From Hippophae tibetana (taxonomy: Eukaryota; Streptophyta; Magnoliopsida; Rosales; Elaeagnaceae): a DNA stretch of 64,000 nucleotides. The notes under the pieces were generated by a model. That model was not told the origin of the DNA, ran no database searches, and saw only the letters and a list, made by a program, of their open reading frames with translations. Location: contig CM072806.1 of the NCBI GenBank assembly GCA_037013495.1, positions 5,791,001-5,855,000 of the forward strand, given 5' to 3'. Below, in pieces: positions 1 through 13,900 of this stretch. Every line of letters starts with the position of its first letter. Position 1 is the stretch's first letter. The position numbers and the translations under genes were made by a program.

Positions 1-412
1 TTTGCCCAATTTTCTTGTCACTATGTTGATGATTCTAAGCCAACCAAGTTTGCTCACAAAATCCATTACACTTTGACGACATCATTTTATTTATAATTTA
101 AGTTAACTATATATATGTATTGTATATATATTATTTTTTTGTAATAAATTTAATAATAAAGTAATTAATTATATTTAAATTTTCAATTATTTGTATCATT
201 ATTTACACTTTGTTAAATAGATTTTAGTTTTTTTTATACTATATGTGATTGAATACAGATTATTATTAGAGTAAAAAATGAGTACAAATATGAAAAAAAT
301 CAATATTTATGTGTAAAGTCGATTCACGCATTGAACCGACTTTAAATTTTAAGTCAATCAATTTAAAATCAGTTTTTAACCAATTTTAATGATCCATTTT
401 ATAGTGATGAAA

Positions 413-447
<35 letters not shown>

Positions 448-1398
448 AAGATTATTATGTATTCATGACTACAACTATGAAATTAAGCTATGATATTTAT
501 AATTATGAACTAAGTTGTATTATATTTCTTATTATCCTAATTATTATAAAATAAAATAAAAAACCAATAATTTTTCCACATATGAATTATAAATTTTTTA
601 AATGACACACACATAGATTTAACACAATAAACATGAAACTATGATAACGCATGCAACAGCAATGCACGTGAAATCATGAGTACATATGATATATACTATT
701 ATTTTCTTGATAACAAATCAAGGATTCGAATCTTAATGACCTCTTATCTTCATGTAAGACTTAGTTATAGTCACACCACTAACACTAACCTCATAATTAT
801 TGATAATTCAAGAAGTGTGTTATTATCTCTAATCCTAGTAAGGTTTATTTGAATAAGAAAAAAAAGCATATGAAATCTTTATATAACAATGCATATTTAG
901 TTCTAAAAATGCTAAGAACATGACTTTTTATACTAATACTTGCACTCATATTATTTATATTGTAACACATAGTTAGATTATTTAAAAAAAAATTATTTTT
1001 TAAATAATTTTATCACGTGAGAGATACAATATAATTAATACAAGTATAAAAATGCATACAAACATGGACTAAACTAGTGGACGGAGGTCCACACTAAGGA
1101 AAAAATAGTAGTATTTTTTTTGTAAAAAACAAAAATAATAAAAATAAAATAAACATTTGGTACTCTTTGTAATAATTTTATATACATTTTTTTATTCTTA
1201 CCATTTATCAAAATTAAAACTTTAGTGTAAATTGTATATGTCATCTTAAAATATACTAATTTTTTAATATTTTTATTACTTATTCATACGTTTTTATTTT
1301 ATAATTTATATTATTATTAATTATATATTAAACCCAAGCCTAGTGCCCCAGACCCATCGTTTTGCCCTAAGTAACACACAAATTTCAACTTGTAAGGT
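1..1398. other. AT-rich intergenic DNA with an (AT)n microsatellite
   Basis: I see no gene here. The stretch is strongly AT-rich with many stops in all frames. A pure AT dinucleotide run lies at about 412-445. No splice-linked exons or RNA gene could be recognised. Confidence 0.6.
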
Positions 1399-3480
1399 TT
1401 GACAATGAAATCAACTAGAATTGATCAATTTTTCAAAATGATAAATTTCAAAAATTATGAAGTCAATACAACAATGCTGGTATCATCTGATTCTGATGCT
1501 TCAACATTAGAGCACCTTCATACAAAATTAGCAAAAATTGAGAGTATTGTTGAGCATGGTATTTTGGAACGTGATCCTGGGAAACATTTACAAATAAGTG
1601 AATATAATTGTTAACGAACGAAATAACATTCGAACAACTTACATAAATCAACGTGCATCAACCTAAGCTTTTAAACTTTCCAAGCTAGATCTGGTCAGCC
1701 AACATCAACGTGCATTCCAAAGTTCATGATTTGAGCTTTTTCTTACATGGTTAGAATATTTTGCCGAAACTGATGCAACTTATTGTTAACCTTGCTATAT
1801 ATTATGTAATTATCTGAATATTCTAATCAAAGAACCTTCATTGTTGATGGATTTCGAAATTGGAAGAAAGTGAGAAATGACCAAAATAATGCTTTTTTTG
1901 AAACACGTGGGCAAGGATCCGAACTCTAGCCACAAAATTATTGACATAGCATGTAAGGACTTGTTAAATAATGCGTATGGTGTACCTAAAATGGTTTCTA
2001 ATTACACTCTTCAACAAATTGTAAGTAACCGATTACAACTAAAGGCTTCCATTCTAAGGTTTTGCTTTCAGGGGCACGATGAAAGTCAATCTTCAAGTAA
2101 TAATCGTGGGAATTTTCTTGAGCTTTTAAGGCATGTATCTACATATGACGAAAATATTGTTAAAATTGTGCTAGATAAAGCTCCAAAAAATTACTTACAT
2201 ATCACCACAAGTTCAAAAGGGAATATTGCATAATTTTTCAATGAAAATCAAAAGGAAAATTGGAGATGCAAAGTTTTGCATAATTATTATTGATGAAGCT
2301 TGGAATGAATCAAAGAGGGAACAAATGGCTATTGATTTGAGATTTGTTGATAAAGAAGGTTTTGTATGAGAATTTTGTTTTTTTGCATTGATTCAGGATA
2401 CTTCAGCAAAGACTTAGGAAAAAAAATATATTCTACATTAGAGGTCAATGGAATGGAATACAATATCTCATGATGGTGCTACTAATATTAGAGGTGAATG
2501 GAATGGAATACAATATCTTATTACAAGTGATTGTTGATATGCTTATTATGTTCATTATTTAGCTCATCAATTACAATTTGTTTAAGTGTAGTATTAAAAG
2601 ATGTGATTTATACCTTCTTCTTTTTTCAAATTAACAAATATTGTGAATATTATTAGTGGTTCATGCAAACAGAATGATGAGTTCATGATTGCATAGGCAG
2701 AATAGATTGAACATTTAATATTTATTGATGAACTTAAGATTAGAACAGAAGTCAATCAACTTGGCTCTTTACAACGGGAAGTTGAAATACGTTGGAGTTC
2801 ATATTTGAAATCAGTTGCTTGGTAAAGATGTTTAGTGAAATGTGCTCAATGCTTATTAATATTAGTAATGAAAGGATAATTTCTTTTTAACATGCGTAAG
2901 AAAATACAACTTACGAAATATTAGCATGATCTGATTTTTACTTTATTCTACATCTCATCTTAGAAATTATAGAAATCGTTGATTCACTTTGTAAGTCTTA
3001 CAAGTTAAATCTCAAGATATTTTAAATGTTATGGAATATTCATAATCAAAAAAATGACTTAGTTGTTGAAACAATCGATGTAATAATTAATTCTCAACAA
3101 GAAGAATTAAATAACCAGTTTATTAGCCACAAAGTTGATTATTCTTAGTTCATTTTTCAATCCCAATAAATGTAATAGTTTTTTTTAGAATTGATGATAT
3201 TTGTCAATGAGTAAGAATTGCAATTTTTACATTTTTAGCATGACTTGATCAAGATCCGAAGGTGAGGGACTTAAAAACTATTTCTCATTTAATTTAACTG
3301 AGTAGTAAGTAAGTAAAGGAAAATAAATTGCATGTCCACTTATCTATTGTACTCATGCTTACTCTTCCAGTCTCTAATGCGACTATTGAAAGATTATCTT
3401 CATCAATGAATATAGTTCTGATTAGTATGGGTGCAAATGTGTTCAAATTAATATTCATTTAGCATTATTCTTTATAACAA
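1399..3480 (+). pseudogene. Decayed hAT-superfamily transposase (TTF-type zinc finger / DUF4371 / hAT dimerisation)
   Basis: Fragments in different frames line up, in order, with plant hAT transposase-like proteins of the ZMYM1/TTF type. An N-terminal piece at 1540-1600 has the conserved ERDPG motif. The part around 1735-1870 encodes EYFAETDATYC and the NWKK motif. The part at 1877-2233 has HVGKDPNSSH, GHDES and NRGNFLELL. At 2255-2380 there is GDAKFCIIIIDEA and LRFVDKEGFV. Near 2790 there is RWSSYLKS, and near 3355-3420 the C-terminal dimerisation stretch LTLPVSNATIERLSSSMN. At least ten stops and several frameshifts separate them, so no functional protein is made. No terminal inverted repeats or target duplications were found, so this could be a transposon relic or a dead domesticated gene. 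The family assignment rests on motif order and wording and is fairly secure. Confidence 0.8.
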
Positions 3481-4911
3481 GGCAATCTAGAGGAAAGCTA
3501 CTTTAGGAATGCTTCGTTATTTTGAGCTGTAGATCTAATCAAGTAATTTCACACCACGGTAAGCACAAATCAAAAGGCAACTCTGCAACTAGGTTAGCCT
3601 ACCCGGAAGCTAAACGTCACAACTTAAGAATTTTGTTAAACATTCTACGCTTGACCTTTAGTGGCACCTGGGAGCAAAATCTCAACCCTGATAACCAATT
3701 GATTACCTTTCACATTTTGTACAATGTACTAGCAAGTGAAAGACAGGCAAGCTATAATGGTGTACAATGCTGACAAAGCTGCTTCTTGTTAGTCATTACT
3801 AGTACTTCTTTACATACAAAATTATGACAGTAAATTATACATTGTCTTGAGATGGCTTGACAAAATCACTAAGCTATATTCTCTGGGAGGTAAAGAGCGA
3901 ACACAGACCTTGTGGCAGCACTTGGAGGAGTTCCTTCGGAAAAAGAATCAGTATTCTTGATGGCAAACTACAACAGAATGTACAACGATGTTTCTGCAAC
4001 CATTTTGGATGGAAAATTTTTGCATTAAAAAGCTTCAAACATGGTAAGGAAAAATAGGTTTGTGCATGCACTTCAATTCCTTTTCACAGTAAGGAGGATA
4101 TAGTGATTGTGTATGCACTTCAATGTTGGGAGCAATTCGCAGCATATTTATTATTTCATCTTGACTTGGCTGAACGGCCAACTTAAGCTTTGTTAGATTC
4201 AAAAAAGGGGGTTTCAGGGTAAAGTTCTAGATCAAGGTTGAAAATGAGGACCTCAAAAGAATACAAGTGTTATCATTCTTCTTTAATAATAATAATAATA
4301 ATTCACTTACAATATGTTGTTATATACTATTCTATATAAAAGTGTAAATTGAGATAAGATGTTATGAGATTTTTAATACAATCTATTAATTTTCAATATC
4401 TATCTCATATGATCTCACTTAATTTTTAATGAGATGGTATAATAATGAGACAATACTTATTGAGATATATCATTTGTCTCCGATGAATCTTAATGAGACA
4501 AATAATAATACAAAAACAATAGAAAATATGATACATGATTATTTAAAATGAATTTAATAAGAAAAATATGATACATGATTATTTAAAATGAATTTAATAA
4601 GAAAAAAGATATGTTTAAAATTAAGTCCATTAGGACTACAATCTAAATGAGATGAAATAAGATAAGATGACATTTAAATGAAATGAGTCAATATTGTACC
4701 ACAAACCAATTAGAGATATTAAATGTTCATGAGATGAGATAAAACAATCCACTTTACATCTCTAATTCTACGGTACAAGTTACTAAAAAAGTACAAGTCT
4801 TAGGCATACATACCTGGGACTATCTGAACAAAAAGCATGCCTTCCAGGCATCAAATCTGACAAAATCACTATTATGTGCATGAAAAAGACTTCTCAAGAA
4901 CATTGCAGCCT
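3481..4911. other. Region downstream of CTR1 with an unassigned coding-like fragment and a short tandem duplication
   Basis: Between the hAT relic and the CTR1 stop codon I cannot assign a gene. About 3910-4035 on the plus strand reads for some 40 codons in one frame in less AT-biased sequence, ending at TAA. This could be a captured exon, but I do not recognise it. A unit of about 39 bp is directly repeated at 4522-4600. The last 100-300 bp next to 4912 are probably the CTR1 3' untranslated region (minus strand). Confidence 0.35.
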
Positions 4912-7900
4912 TCAGTTAAGTAAAGGCATTTTTGGACCAGCAGGTTGAGATGTGGGGTTTTTAATCAATGGCTTTAAAGAGTCCATGATATTAGCAAATG
5001 AAGGACGCTTCCAAGGTTCGCTGCAACATAACATTAGAAAAAAGCTAGGTACGTATATATAAACTAGAGAAGAATTTCCTTTTTTTCTTCACATAAATTA
5101 AAATACATGGCATAAGAGAATGAAACTCACTTGGCCCAACATGCTTCAATTAGTGAAGCAACTTGAGGATTTACATGCCGTGGAATCTCAAGCCTTTTGC
5201 TTTTAAATCCAACAGCTGCAACCACCTACATGAGTAGGGCATATAGTTAAGAAAATAAAGAAAAAAAATAAAATATAAAGAAATAAATGTCAGAATGTCT
5301 TTCCATCAGAGTATTGGATATACTACAGAGGGTAAAGATGGAAATAAACAAAATGAAAAACTCTTCCCCATCGGAGAAGAAAACAAGAGAGCAAACGATC
5401 AAGTTTAAATTTCCATACAAGTATTAGACCCTTGACCAAAGTCCCAATGTCATATTGCCAAATACAAAGCAGTGTACGCAGCTTTTCCACGTCTCTTTTT
5501 GGAATTTGTAAAAAAGTAGGTGAGAACATTGTGAAGGCATGAAGCAGCACTCAGTACTATCCAGTTTATGGAAATCAACAAATACGTCAACAAAGTTAAT
5601 ACTAAGATGCTATTTTAACTTCTAATAACTTTTGACCATCTGGTGTGCAGTCTACAACTCATTCTTTTGTTCTAAGACACTAAATTGTCCTAATCAAATC
5701 GGAATTAGTTTACAGCTCTAACCTGCCTGAAAGAAACTTTCATCATCATCAAAGTTACCTACATTTCTTAACATCCTTCTGGTGTTTAAAGAAGCAGAAG
5801 CACTAATACTAGATCTCCTTTTAATTATAATCATAACACATACCTGTGCTGGGTTTAAATTACCCCATGGCTGTTGCAGAGTGAGAAGTTCCCACAATAT
5901 TATACCAAAGCTGTAAACATCAGACTTCTCATTTGATGGCTCATCACGAAGAACTTCTGGTGCCATCCACTCTGGCTACAAAATATAAGGAAAACTATTA
6001 GAATTCCATGCTGGCATGAGCTAAATAAGCCAACTCAAGATGGTGATCCATAGAAATCTTTTCTGTTAGAGCTTACAGTCCCAGCAGCTGATTTTGAAGA
6101 CAGGAACGTATTTGCCTTCAATCGAGAAAGTCCAAAATCACAAACCTACATGACAGCACACACAAAAAGGGTAAATATCAGCAAAGGATGCAGCACTGAA
6201 AGACCAAGTACTAAAAGACTAAGACAAGGTATAATTATAAACAATAATAAAAAAAGGAAGTGGGTTGGCCACGGTCCCTAGGTTAGACAAAGGGTGCAAG
6301 TTGCTCCTTCATTTGTGAAAAAGAGTCTTTAATCCTTTTAAAATTGAAATTTAAAAAAAGAGAATCGTCTAGTCCTATTACAATTAAAAAAGTTCAGTCC
6401 TTTAAGACACTTAATGCCCCTAAAATTAGGGGATGCCTTGACACTTTCAATAAAATTGGTAATAAGCTAATAAATAAACCGAGGAGTTTGCTTTGCCGAG
6501 ATTATCTCCAGTGTTACCTTTACTGTGTATTTTCTGTCAACCAGAAGATTTGGAGACTTTAAATCTCGATGAACAATGGGAGGTTTACGCCTATGCAAAT
6601 AATTCATACCGTTTGCCTGTGCATAATAAAAACAAATCATTTAGCCAAGACAGTTTTGATTATTTAAAAATAATAATCCACGGGAACAACAAGGCATACG
6701 TTAACCACCAAAAAAGAAAAAGAAAGAAAAAAACAACACATAGGCATACCACATCATAAGCCATATTCAACCGACGCTTCTCATCCAATACCTCTTTTGC
6801 ACCAGGTTTATGCAAAAGCCTATACAAGCTACCTCTGCAATTTAGAGAGAAATTTTAAGCTTGCAAAAATCATAACAAGATTCCTTTGGTAGGATCTGGT
6901 ACCCATATTATGACTTTAGTACCCGTTCTCTCCCATATTATTAAAAGGTTATTCCTTTGGTAGAATCTGGTACCCATATTATCACTTTAGTACCCGTTCT
7001 CTCCCACCATATTATTAAAAAATGCCACTTTAGTACACAAGATCCTTCTTTGTTACCTTTTTTATCAAAATATTATAATAACTCTATTTTTTGGTCAACA
7101 AAAAAGTCATGTGCATACACGTCCTTAGGAATGAGGGGTAGTTTTGAGTTTAATTTTATAAAATATATATATATATATATTTATTAAAAACTAAAAAAAC
7201 AAATAATTGATGTCCAGATCATGCACTACCTTTTGGATTATTTATAAATTTACTAATATAATTTTTTAACTCTTAAGCACCTAATCCCGTCTTTTTCTCT
7301 CATAAACAAACACTGCCACGATTTCATTAGCAAGGCAATGACTTATTATGGCAGTTTATTTATGACAGAAAAAGACAGGATTCGGGTACTTAAAAAGTGA
7401 AAAAATTAATTTAGCAAAATATATTATAAATAACCCAAAAAGTAGTGCATGATGTGCCAAACAAATTTTTTCTTTCTTATAGGTTTATATATATATATAA
7501 TCCAAAACTACCCCTCTTTATTAAGGATATGTGTTATGTACATGAATTTTTGTAAACCAAAAAATAGGAATGCGCTACCTTAATAGTACCACGATTTTAC
7601 TTTTTGTATATTTATTTTACTCAAATTTTTGAAGTAATAACTTAGTGGTACTCCCATTTAAAAAAAGAGATATCAACTTGATGTAATTTATCATTTAATT
7701 GGGGATTTTTCACATGTACAATAATATACGTGCAATATTTAAAGGGTATTTAGATAATCAATTAATTGATTATCTCAAAATACCCTCTAAATATCATTTA
7801 ATTAATTAATTATCCAAAAATACAATCTGAATATCGTAGATGTATTAATGCACATGTGAAAAATCTCCAATTAAATGACAAACTACATCAAATTGGTACA

Positions 7901-10900
7901 TTCTTTTAAATGAGGGTACCACTAAGATACCATCTCAAAAATCTGGATAAAAAGGGTACTAAAAGTAAAATCATAGTACTACCAAGGTAACGAACACAAA
8001 AAATATAATTACTATAGCATTTTGACAAAAAGGGTATCAAAGAAAGAACTTGGATACTAAAATAGCACCCTTTAATAATATGAGAAAGAATAGATACTAA
8101 AGTGATAATATGAGTACCACTAAGGTACCAGATCCCCCTTTGGCATGCCAGATGGGAATCAAGACAGCACCATTGGTTCAATCACGTCTCAGGTGTTACC
8201 TATGGGCTATGGAGAGGACAATATAGAGAATAATGATATATAATTTATATCATTGAGGAAAAAGAAAACCCGTTTGACACTTGCTAGAGCATAGTAAAGT
8301 ACTTATCCAAATAACTCCATTGTAACTTGTAAAAACAGTTTCACATGCCAAAGGCAGTCTAGTAGATGCAGGTTTATATTCTAATATCTTTTTCCCCTTG
8401 TTATTGGTGACTGCGAGAGGGACATCTGTAAAAGAACAGTGCAAAACCTTGACAAGTACTCTGTGACTATGGATAAGTTTGGTGGCTGCGTTACTGCACC
8501 CATGAAGAGAACAATATTTGGATGGCGCAGACGTTTCATTATTGCAACCTAGAAAACAAAATAAATGTCAATACTACACAACTTAAGACAGAAATTCACA
8601 CCAGTATTGAGCCATGATCTGTCCAAATAGAGAGTACATACCTCCCTCAAAAATTCTTTAAAGCGTTCTGCATGGAAATCTTGTTCCATAAGAATCTTCA
8701 CAGCAACATCCTGGTATTCACAGTTTTTGCATGAGGTTATAGACTTATAGTTTATAAATAAAGGGATAAACATATATAATAAAATTCCTCCATCATAAGA
8801 ATACAATACAAAAAATAAGAAAAATAAAATATGCAAAAGTAACTAGAATCCTAGATCACTTGTTGAAATTGATTTCTTAGATAGATCTCAATCATACGAA
8901 CAGTACAATAATCTGAAATAAATCATTCCCCTCAAAATAATGCATGCATGAAAAACATGTGAATACTAGCATATGTTCATTGGTTGATTGTAGATCCCAA
9001 GGTTATATTTTCAAAGACAAGATTGAAGAAGTGTCAAAAATCCAAAAAATGCCAAATTCCAGCTGACGTTTAGTTGCAATTACAATCTACTTATCAGCAT
9101 GAAATAAACTAAAGTCAGAACAAATGAAATTCTTTTTTACTTAAATATCTGATCCTTTAGTTTTTTAAGCAAAAATATATATATATTTTGCTATCGAGAA
9201 ACAAAAAATTCCTAAGCTCACATTTCTCTGTAATTTTGCTAAATAGTAAAATAGATGTTGTATCCTGGATACTTCATCTCCACATCAAATTTATATGTGA
9301 CAATTTAAATTGTAATCAACACTGAATTCAACATCCAGCAAAATTTGAAAGCACAAACTGCTATTGGATAATAGAACCATAAACCACCAGACACCTAGAA
9401 AAATATTGTTTGTGTTCTATATAACCACTATGCACGTAAACATATGTAATATACATACACATATATGCAAATATACATATGTGTGTGTGCACATATTATA
9501 CACTTACTGAGCCATGCCAATCAGCACGATGCACAGTTCCAAATGACCCTGCATATGCACAAAATAGTATTAGTACAGCTCTTGATAGTATCTTTTAAAT
9601 TTTCATCGCACATTGTCAGCCAAAATGGAGAAGACTGAGAGATATACCTGCTCCTATTCTCTCTTTTATTACAAGTTCACTCCACGGAATGTCCAAATCT
9701 TCAATGTCAAGGTTGAGCTCTTTACTTGACTTATGAGGAATGAGTTGACCTCCCCCAACAAACCTTGAGTTATTAACAGAATCCATCCTAGGAACATCTC
9801 TATTTCCTATAGAAGGATCTTTGCCCACAGTTGTTGATTGCATAACCTGGAGAGGTTGAGCAGTTTTTCTGAGCTGAGAAGCATCATTAGTTGGACCTGT
9901 GATCAGCATGGAGTTGTTTCCCTCTTTGCACTTTTTATCAGATTGCTTAGGATGCATAGAGTATTCATGGTGGTCTCCCTCAGGAGCTGGTCCTGTGATT
10001 AGTCATTGAGGGGCACCATTTAAATAATAGAAGAAAGCTTTTAGAGATATAAAATAATTTATCCGCCAATACTCCGCATAATTTGACCAATTTCTATGTA
10101 AACTATAAGTACTTTTGTTTAGAAAATTTTCTCCTTCAGAGTTTTATTATGGAACTCCTGCAAATTAAAACATTAAAACTTCCAAGGACAGTATGGCATG
10201 TTGAGTTCAAAATTAACAGCATGTCATTAATTCATTACCACAGTTAAATTTTTTTAACTATCAACTATTCTTTCTAATAAAATCATAACTTGGTTATTTA
10301 GCAACGAACAAAAATATGACTTGGTTAAAAATAAAAAGAAAAATTAAAAATTCATGTTATCAAGAATGATAAACTTCATCTGAAATTTGTATAACAATAA
10401 CAAATCACAAAGGTAAATAATTGGTTAAGATGGTACATCACACTAGCGGAAGAAACCAGCAACCCATGTAAAAGAAATATTTAAAAGATACAGGAACCTC
10501 TTCGAAAAGACAGAGAGATGTAAAAACCATTATTAAAATCACTGACAAATGTACCATCCTCGGAACTTCAGGAAGACATCCTCTAATTATAACAAGGACT
10601 ATAGGACACTGGGAGGTGTTCAGTAGGAAAATATTCTTGCACACTCCCTTCCCCTTAAACAAGGCATCTGACCCCAATGTCCAATCAAAAGGCATGGCAC
10701 ATTTAATTTTAAATTTTGACTTTGTAAGACCTTTATATTGGAATTTGGAAGAGTTGAAAGTCAAGCTAGCTACTTTTTTAATCCCCCTAATCCCAACTTT
10801 AAAGGTTTCTTCAAATTGGACTACATGAACTTTTCAGAATCATAATGTTCCATCTGTTGAGGACTACAACGAGACTCTACCCTCTTGTACACTTCAAACC

Positions 10901-13900
10901 ATCCAATGTGCAATCAAAACGTGAAACACAATTACTTTCAAATTTTCACTTAGTAAGGTCAACATATTTGTATTGGAAGTATCAAAATTCAATCAAGATA
11001 ACATTTTGTCCTCCCTGAGTCTAATTTTAAAGATTTCTACAAATTATGCTACATATACTTTTTGGAACCACGAGGTCCCATTTCTAGGATTAAATAAAAT
11101 CTATATATTTCAAATATCTAAGCTATAACTTTTATGAGACACATACATGCATAAAAGCATGAAAGCAGTCACAATGTAACAAGCACATTTGAATGCTCTA
11201 CTTGAAATCGCTTTTAGTGGCAAAAACACTTTTTGGTGTTTGGCAAGACATCTTAAAGTAATTTTAAGAATTGTTGTCGAATGTTTAAGCACTTTAAGTA
11301 CTTTTGTTAGAAAGTTAGACCCTTATTTTGGAAACTCTCCTAAAATTATGAGATAAACTCCTTTTTTTTACAAAATTTTATTAATTGTCCACTTATAGCA
11401 TTAGGATTGTTTTAATAGTTACAAAAACACTTATAATCTTGTCAACAAACAATTCCAATTGTTTTTTTGGCCAAATGCATAACAGCTTTTCCCCAAAATT
11501 GCTTCTAGCAAAAAAATTAGAAAAAATAAAATTAAAAGCCACTTCCATTAGAACTTTTTTTAAGTGGTGCATTCAAATGAGCACTAAGATTTCTGTTAAA
11601 CACAGTAACCGTCAACAGTTGTTTTTTTTAAATGGTTTAAAAAATAAGCACATTATTTGTGCTTATGTTAGGACAGACAAACATGCTTTCTTAGTCATGA
11701 AAGCACTTTGGGTAAATTTTCATGTTTGGTTTAGAATCACTTTCATTCACAGATCTTAGAAGCATAAACAAACAAAACCTAAGACTTAACATGAAGATGA
11801 CAGTTATTGATTTCTCATATCCAACACAACCATAAAGGCTTTTTGGTCAAGTCACACTAAAGTGCAAGAAGGTCTAAGACAATTATACGAGGATGTGTGA
11901 AACTCCAGATAAACATATTCCTTTTTTGATCAAATGTAGAAAGATTTACTAGAACTATTCTTGTGAGTGCTTTGGATATATGTCCATGTCAATATCCAAT
12001 TGGAGTACCAAAATCTTACATGGATGAATGTATAAAGGATCAGCCTGGCAAAATTAATCTTTGAATCAAGAAAATACCTGCAGAAGCTTCATCAAATACA
12101 ATATTGAGTGACTGGCAGTCTGAGAAATACTGTTTAGCCAGTGACCTGAAATCAATTATAGGTTCAGCTGGTTTTAGTCGTGGGAATCGCAGAGGTGAGG
12201 AAATTGAAATGGATGATGGACCATTGAGCAAGGAATCAGGCTCGCATAAGTAACCTGGCTTCCCAATCAAATCAACTAAGTACTCCCTGAAACGATAAAA
12301 TAAAATAAACAACATAAAGTGTATATTGTGATGAAAAGAAAAGAAAACTCTCAGCAAACCTTCTGAAACAAGAAACAAAAACTGATGGAACATGAATATA
12401 TGCATAAACTAAAATTAAATAATGTCCAGATTTCCAACGAATGGGAATCAAAACAAGAAAAGGCACAGAAGAAAGAAATACAATAAAAGACGTCTCTGGT
12501 AAAATCAGTTTGAGGCAGAACCAACCAAAGAAAAAAAGAGTGCGATTTTAAAAAGAATACTAGTTTTGGACCAGTGCTATTATTGTGTTAATAAAGTTAT
12601 TTAATTTAAATTAACATGTAATTTATAAATAATTTATTAAGCAATATATTTATTTTTATCTCATATTTTGTGTTAATACTTAATTTAAACTACTGATATT
12701 AATTTTAAAAAACAAACAATCTTATGTTATTTAAATTTAATAACTATATAACAATGTTAATTATCGAGCAATAATTGACATTGTTTCGCAATTCTTGATT
12801 TAAAAAATATCTTTAAACACGAATTTTCAAATTTGATAAATACATAGGAGCATTTAGGTATATATTAATATACAAGAAAAAATTCATAGAATAACTAATG
12901 AATAGTAAAAAACTAAAAAAAAATAAATGAATAAAATATAAGTGCATTTTTTAAAATAAAGGATTGTAATATAAATGCATTTTAATATTTATTTTCTATA
13001 TGAAAAAATAGATAAGGAAAAAAAATCAAAACGTCACAAAATAAAACTAAAAAAACAACTATTTATAAAAGTGTATTTATTTTAGAGACATTTTGGTATA
13101 TATTTGTGTTATAAATAAAAAATGTATTTATTTTAGAAACATTTTGGCATTTACTTGTGTAAAAAAAATTAGTGAAACATTAGAGCGTAAGAATAAACAA
13201 TGTGACTTATTTATAATTATAAAAAGTGTATTTATTTTAAGGACATTTTGGTATTTATTTGCTTGTACAAATAAAAAATTTATTTATTTTAGAGACCTTT
13301 TGGTATTTTTTGTATGTATAAATAAAAAGCATATTTATTTTAGAAAAAGAGAAGCAACAAAAAGAGAGAAAAAAGAATGAAAAACGAATTAAACTTAAAG
13401 AGACTTTTTATATATAAAAATAAAGATGAAAAAGGATAAAAAAAAAGGAAAAAAAATCAAAATGATACACAATAAAACTAACAAAATAATTATTTATACA
13501 AGTATAACTATTTTAGGGACATTTTAGCATTTAATTGTATATATAAATAAAAAGTATTTATTTTAGGGATATTTTGGTATTTAGTTGTTTGTAAAAAATA
13601 GTAATGGAACAATGGAATGGGAAAATAATCGATGTACTTTTTTTTTAGTTATTCCCACTTTTTATTTATAATTATGAAAATTGTAATTATTTCAATGATA
13701 TTTTGGTATTTATTTGTATGTATAAATAAAAAGTGTATTTGTTTTATGAACATTATAATATTTATTTGTATAAAAAAAACTAGCGGAACATTGGAACAGG
13801 AGAATAACTAAAATAATGTTCATTAGTTATTCACGCCTTTTATTTATAATTATAAAAAGTGTATTTGTTTTAAGGATATTTTGATATTTATTTGGTGTAA

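Larger units (their letters stand above)
6881..8143. mobile_element. Nested fold-back / MITE-like element in CTR1 intron 9
   Basis: The left arm (from about 6891, GGATCTGGTACC) reappears inverted at the right end (about 8124-8135, GGTACCAGATCC). The similarity continues for about 120-150 bp (6965-7085 against the complement of 8135-8000). CCTTTGG occurs directly repeated at 6883-6889 and 8137-8143 and may be a target duplication. The left end is itself tandemly duplicated (6881-6951 and 6952-7020). Inside lie two further palindromes, entered separately. There is no transposase gene, so the element is non-autonomous. The superfamily is not certain. Confidence 0.65.

Noticed and set aside
11385..11759. 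Open frame of 124 codons in CTR1 intron 5
   Set aside because: It is composed of repetitive AGTGCTTT-type words like those of non-autonomous DNA elements. No protein family was recognised and clear inverted ends could not be confirmed.
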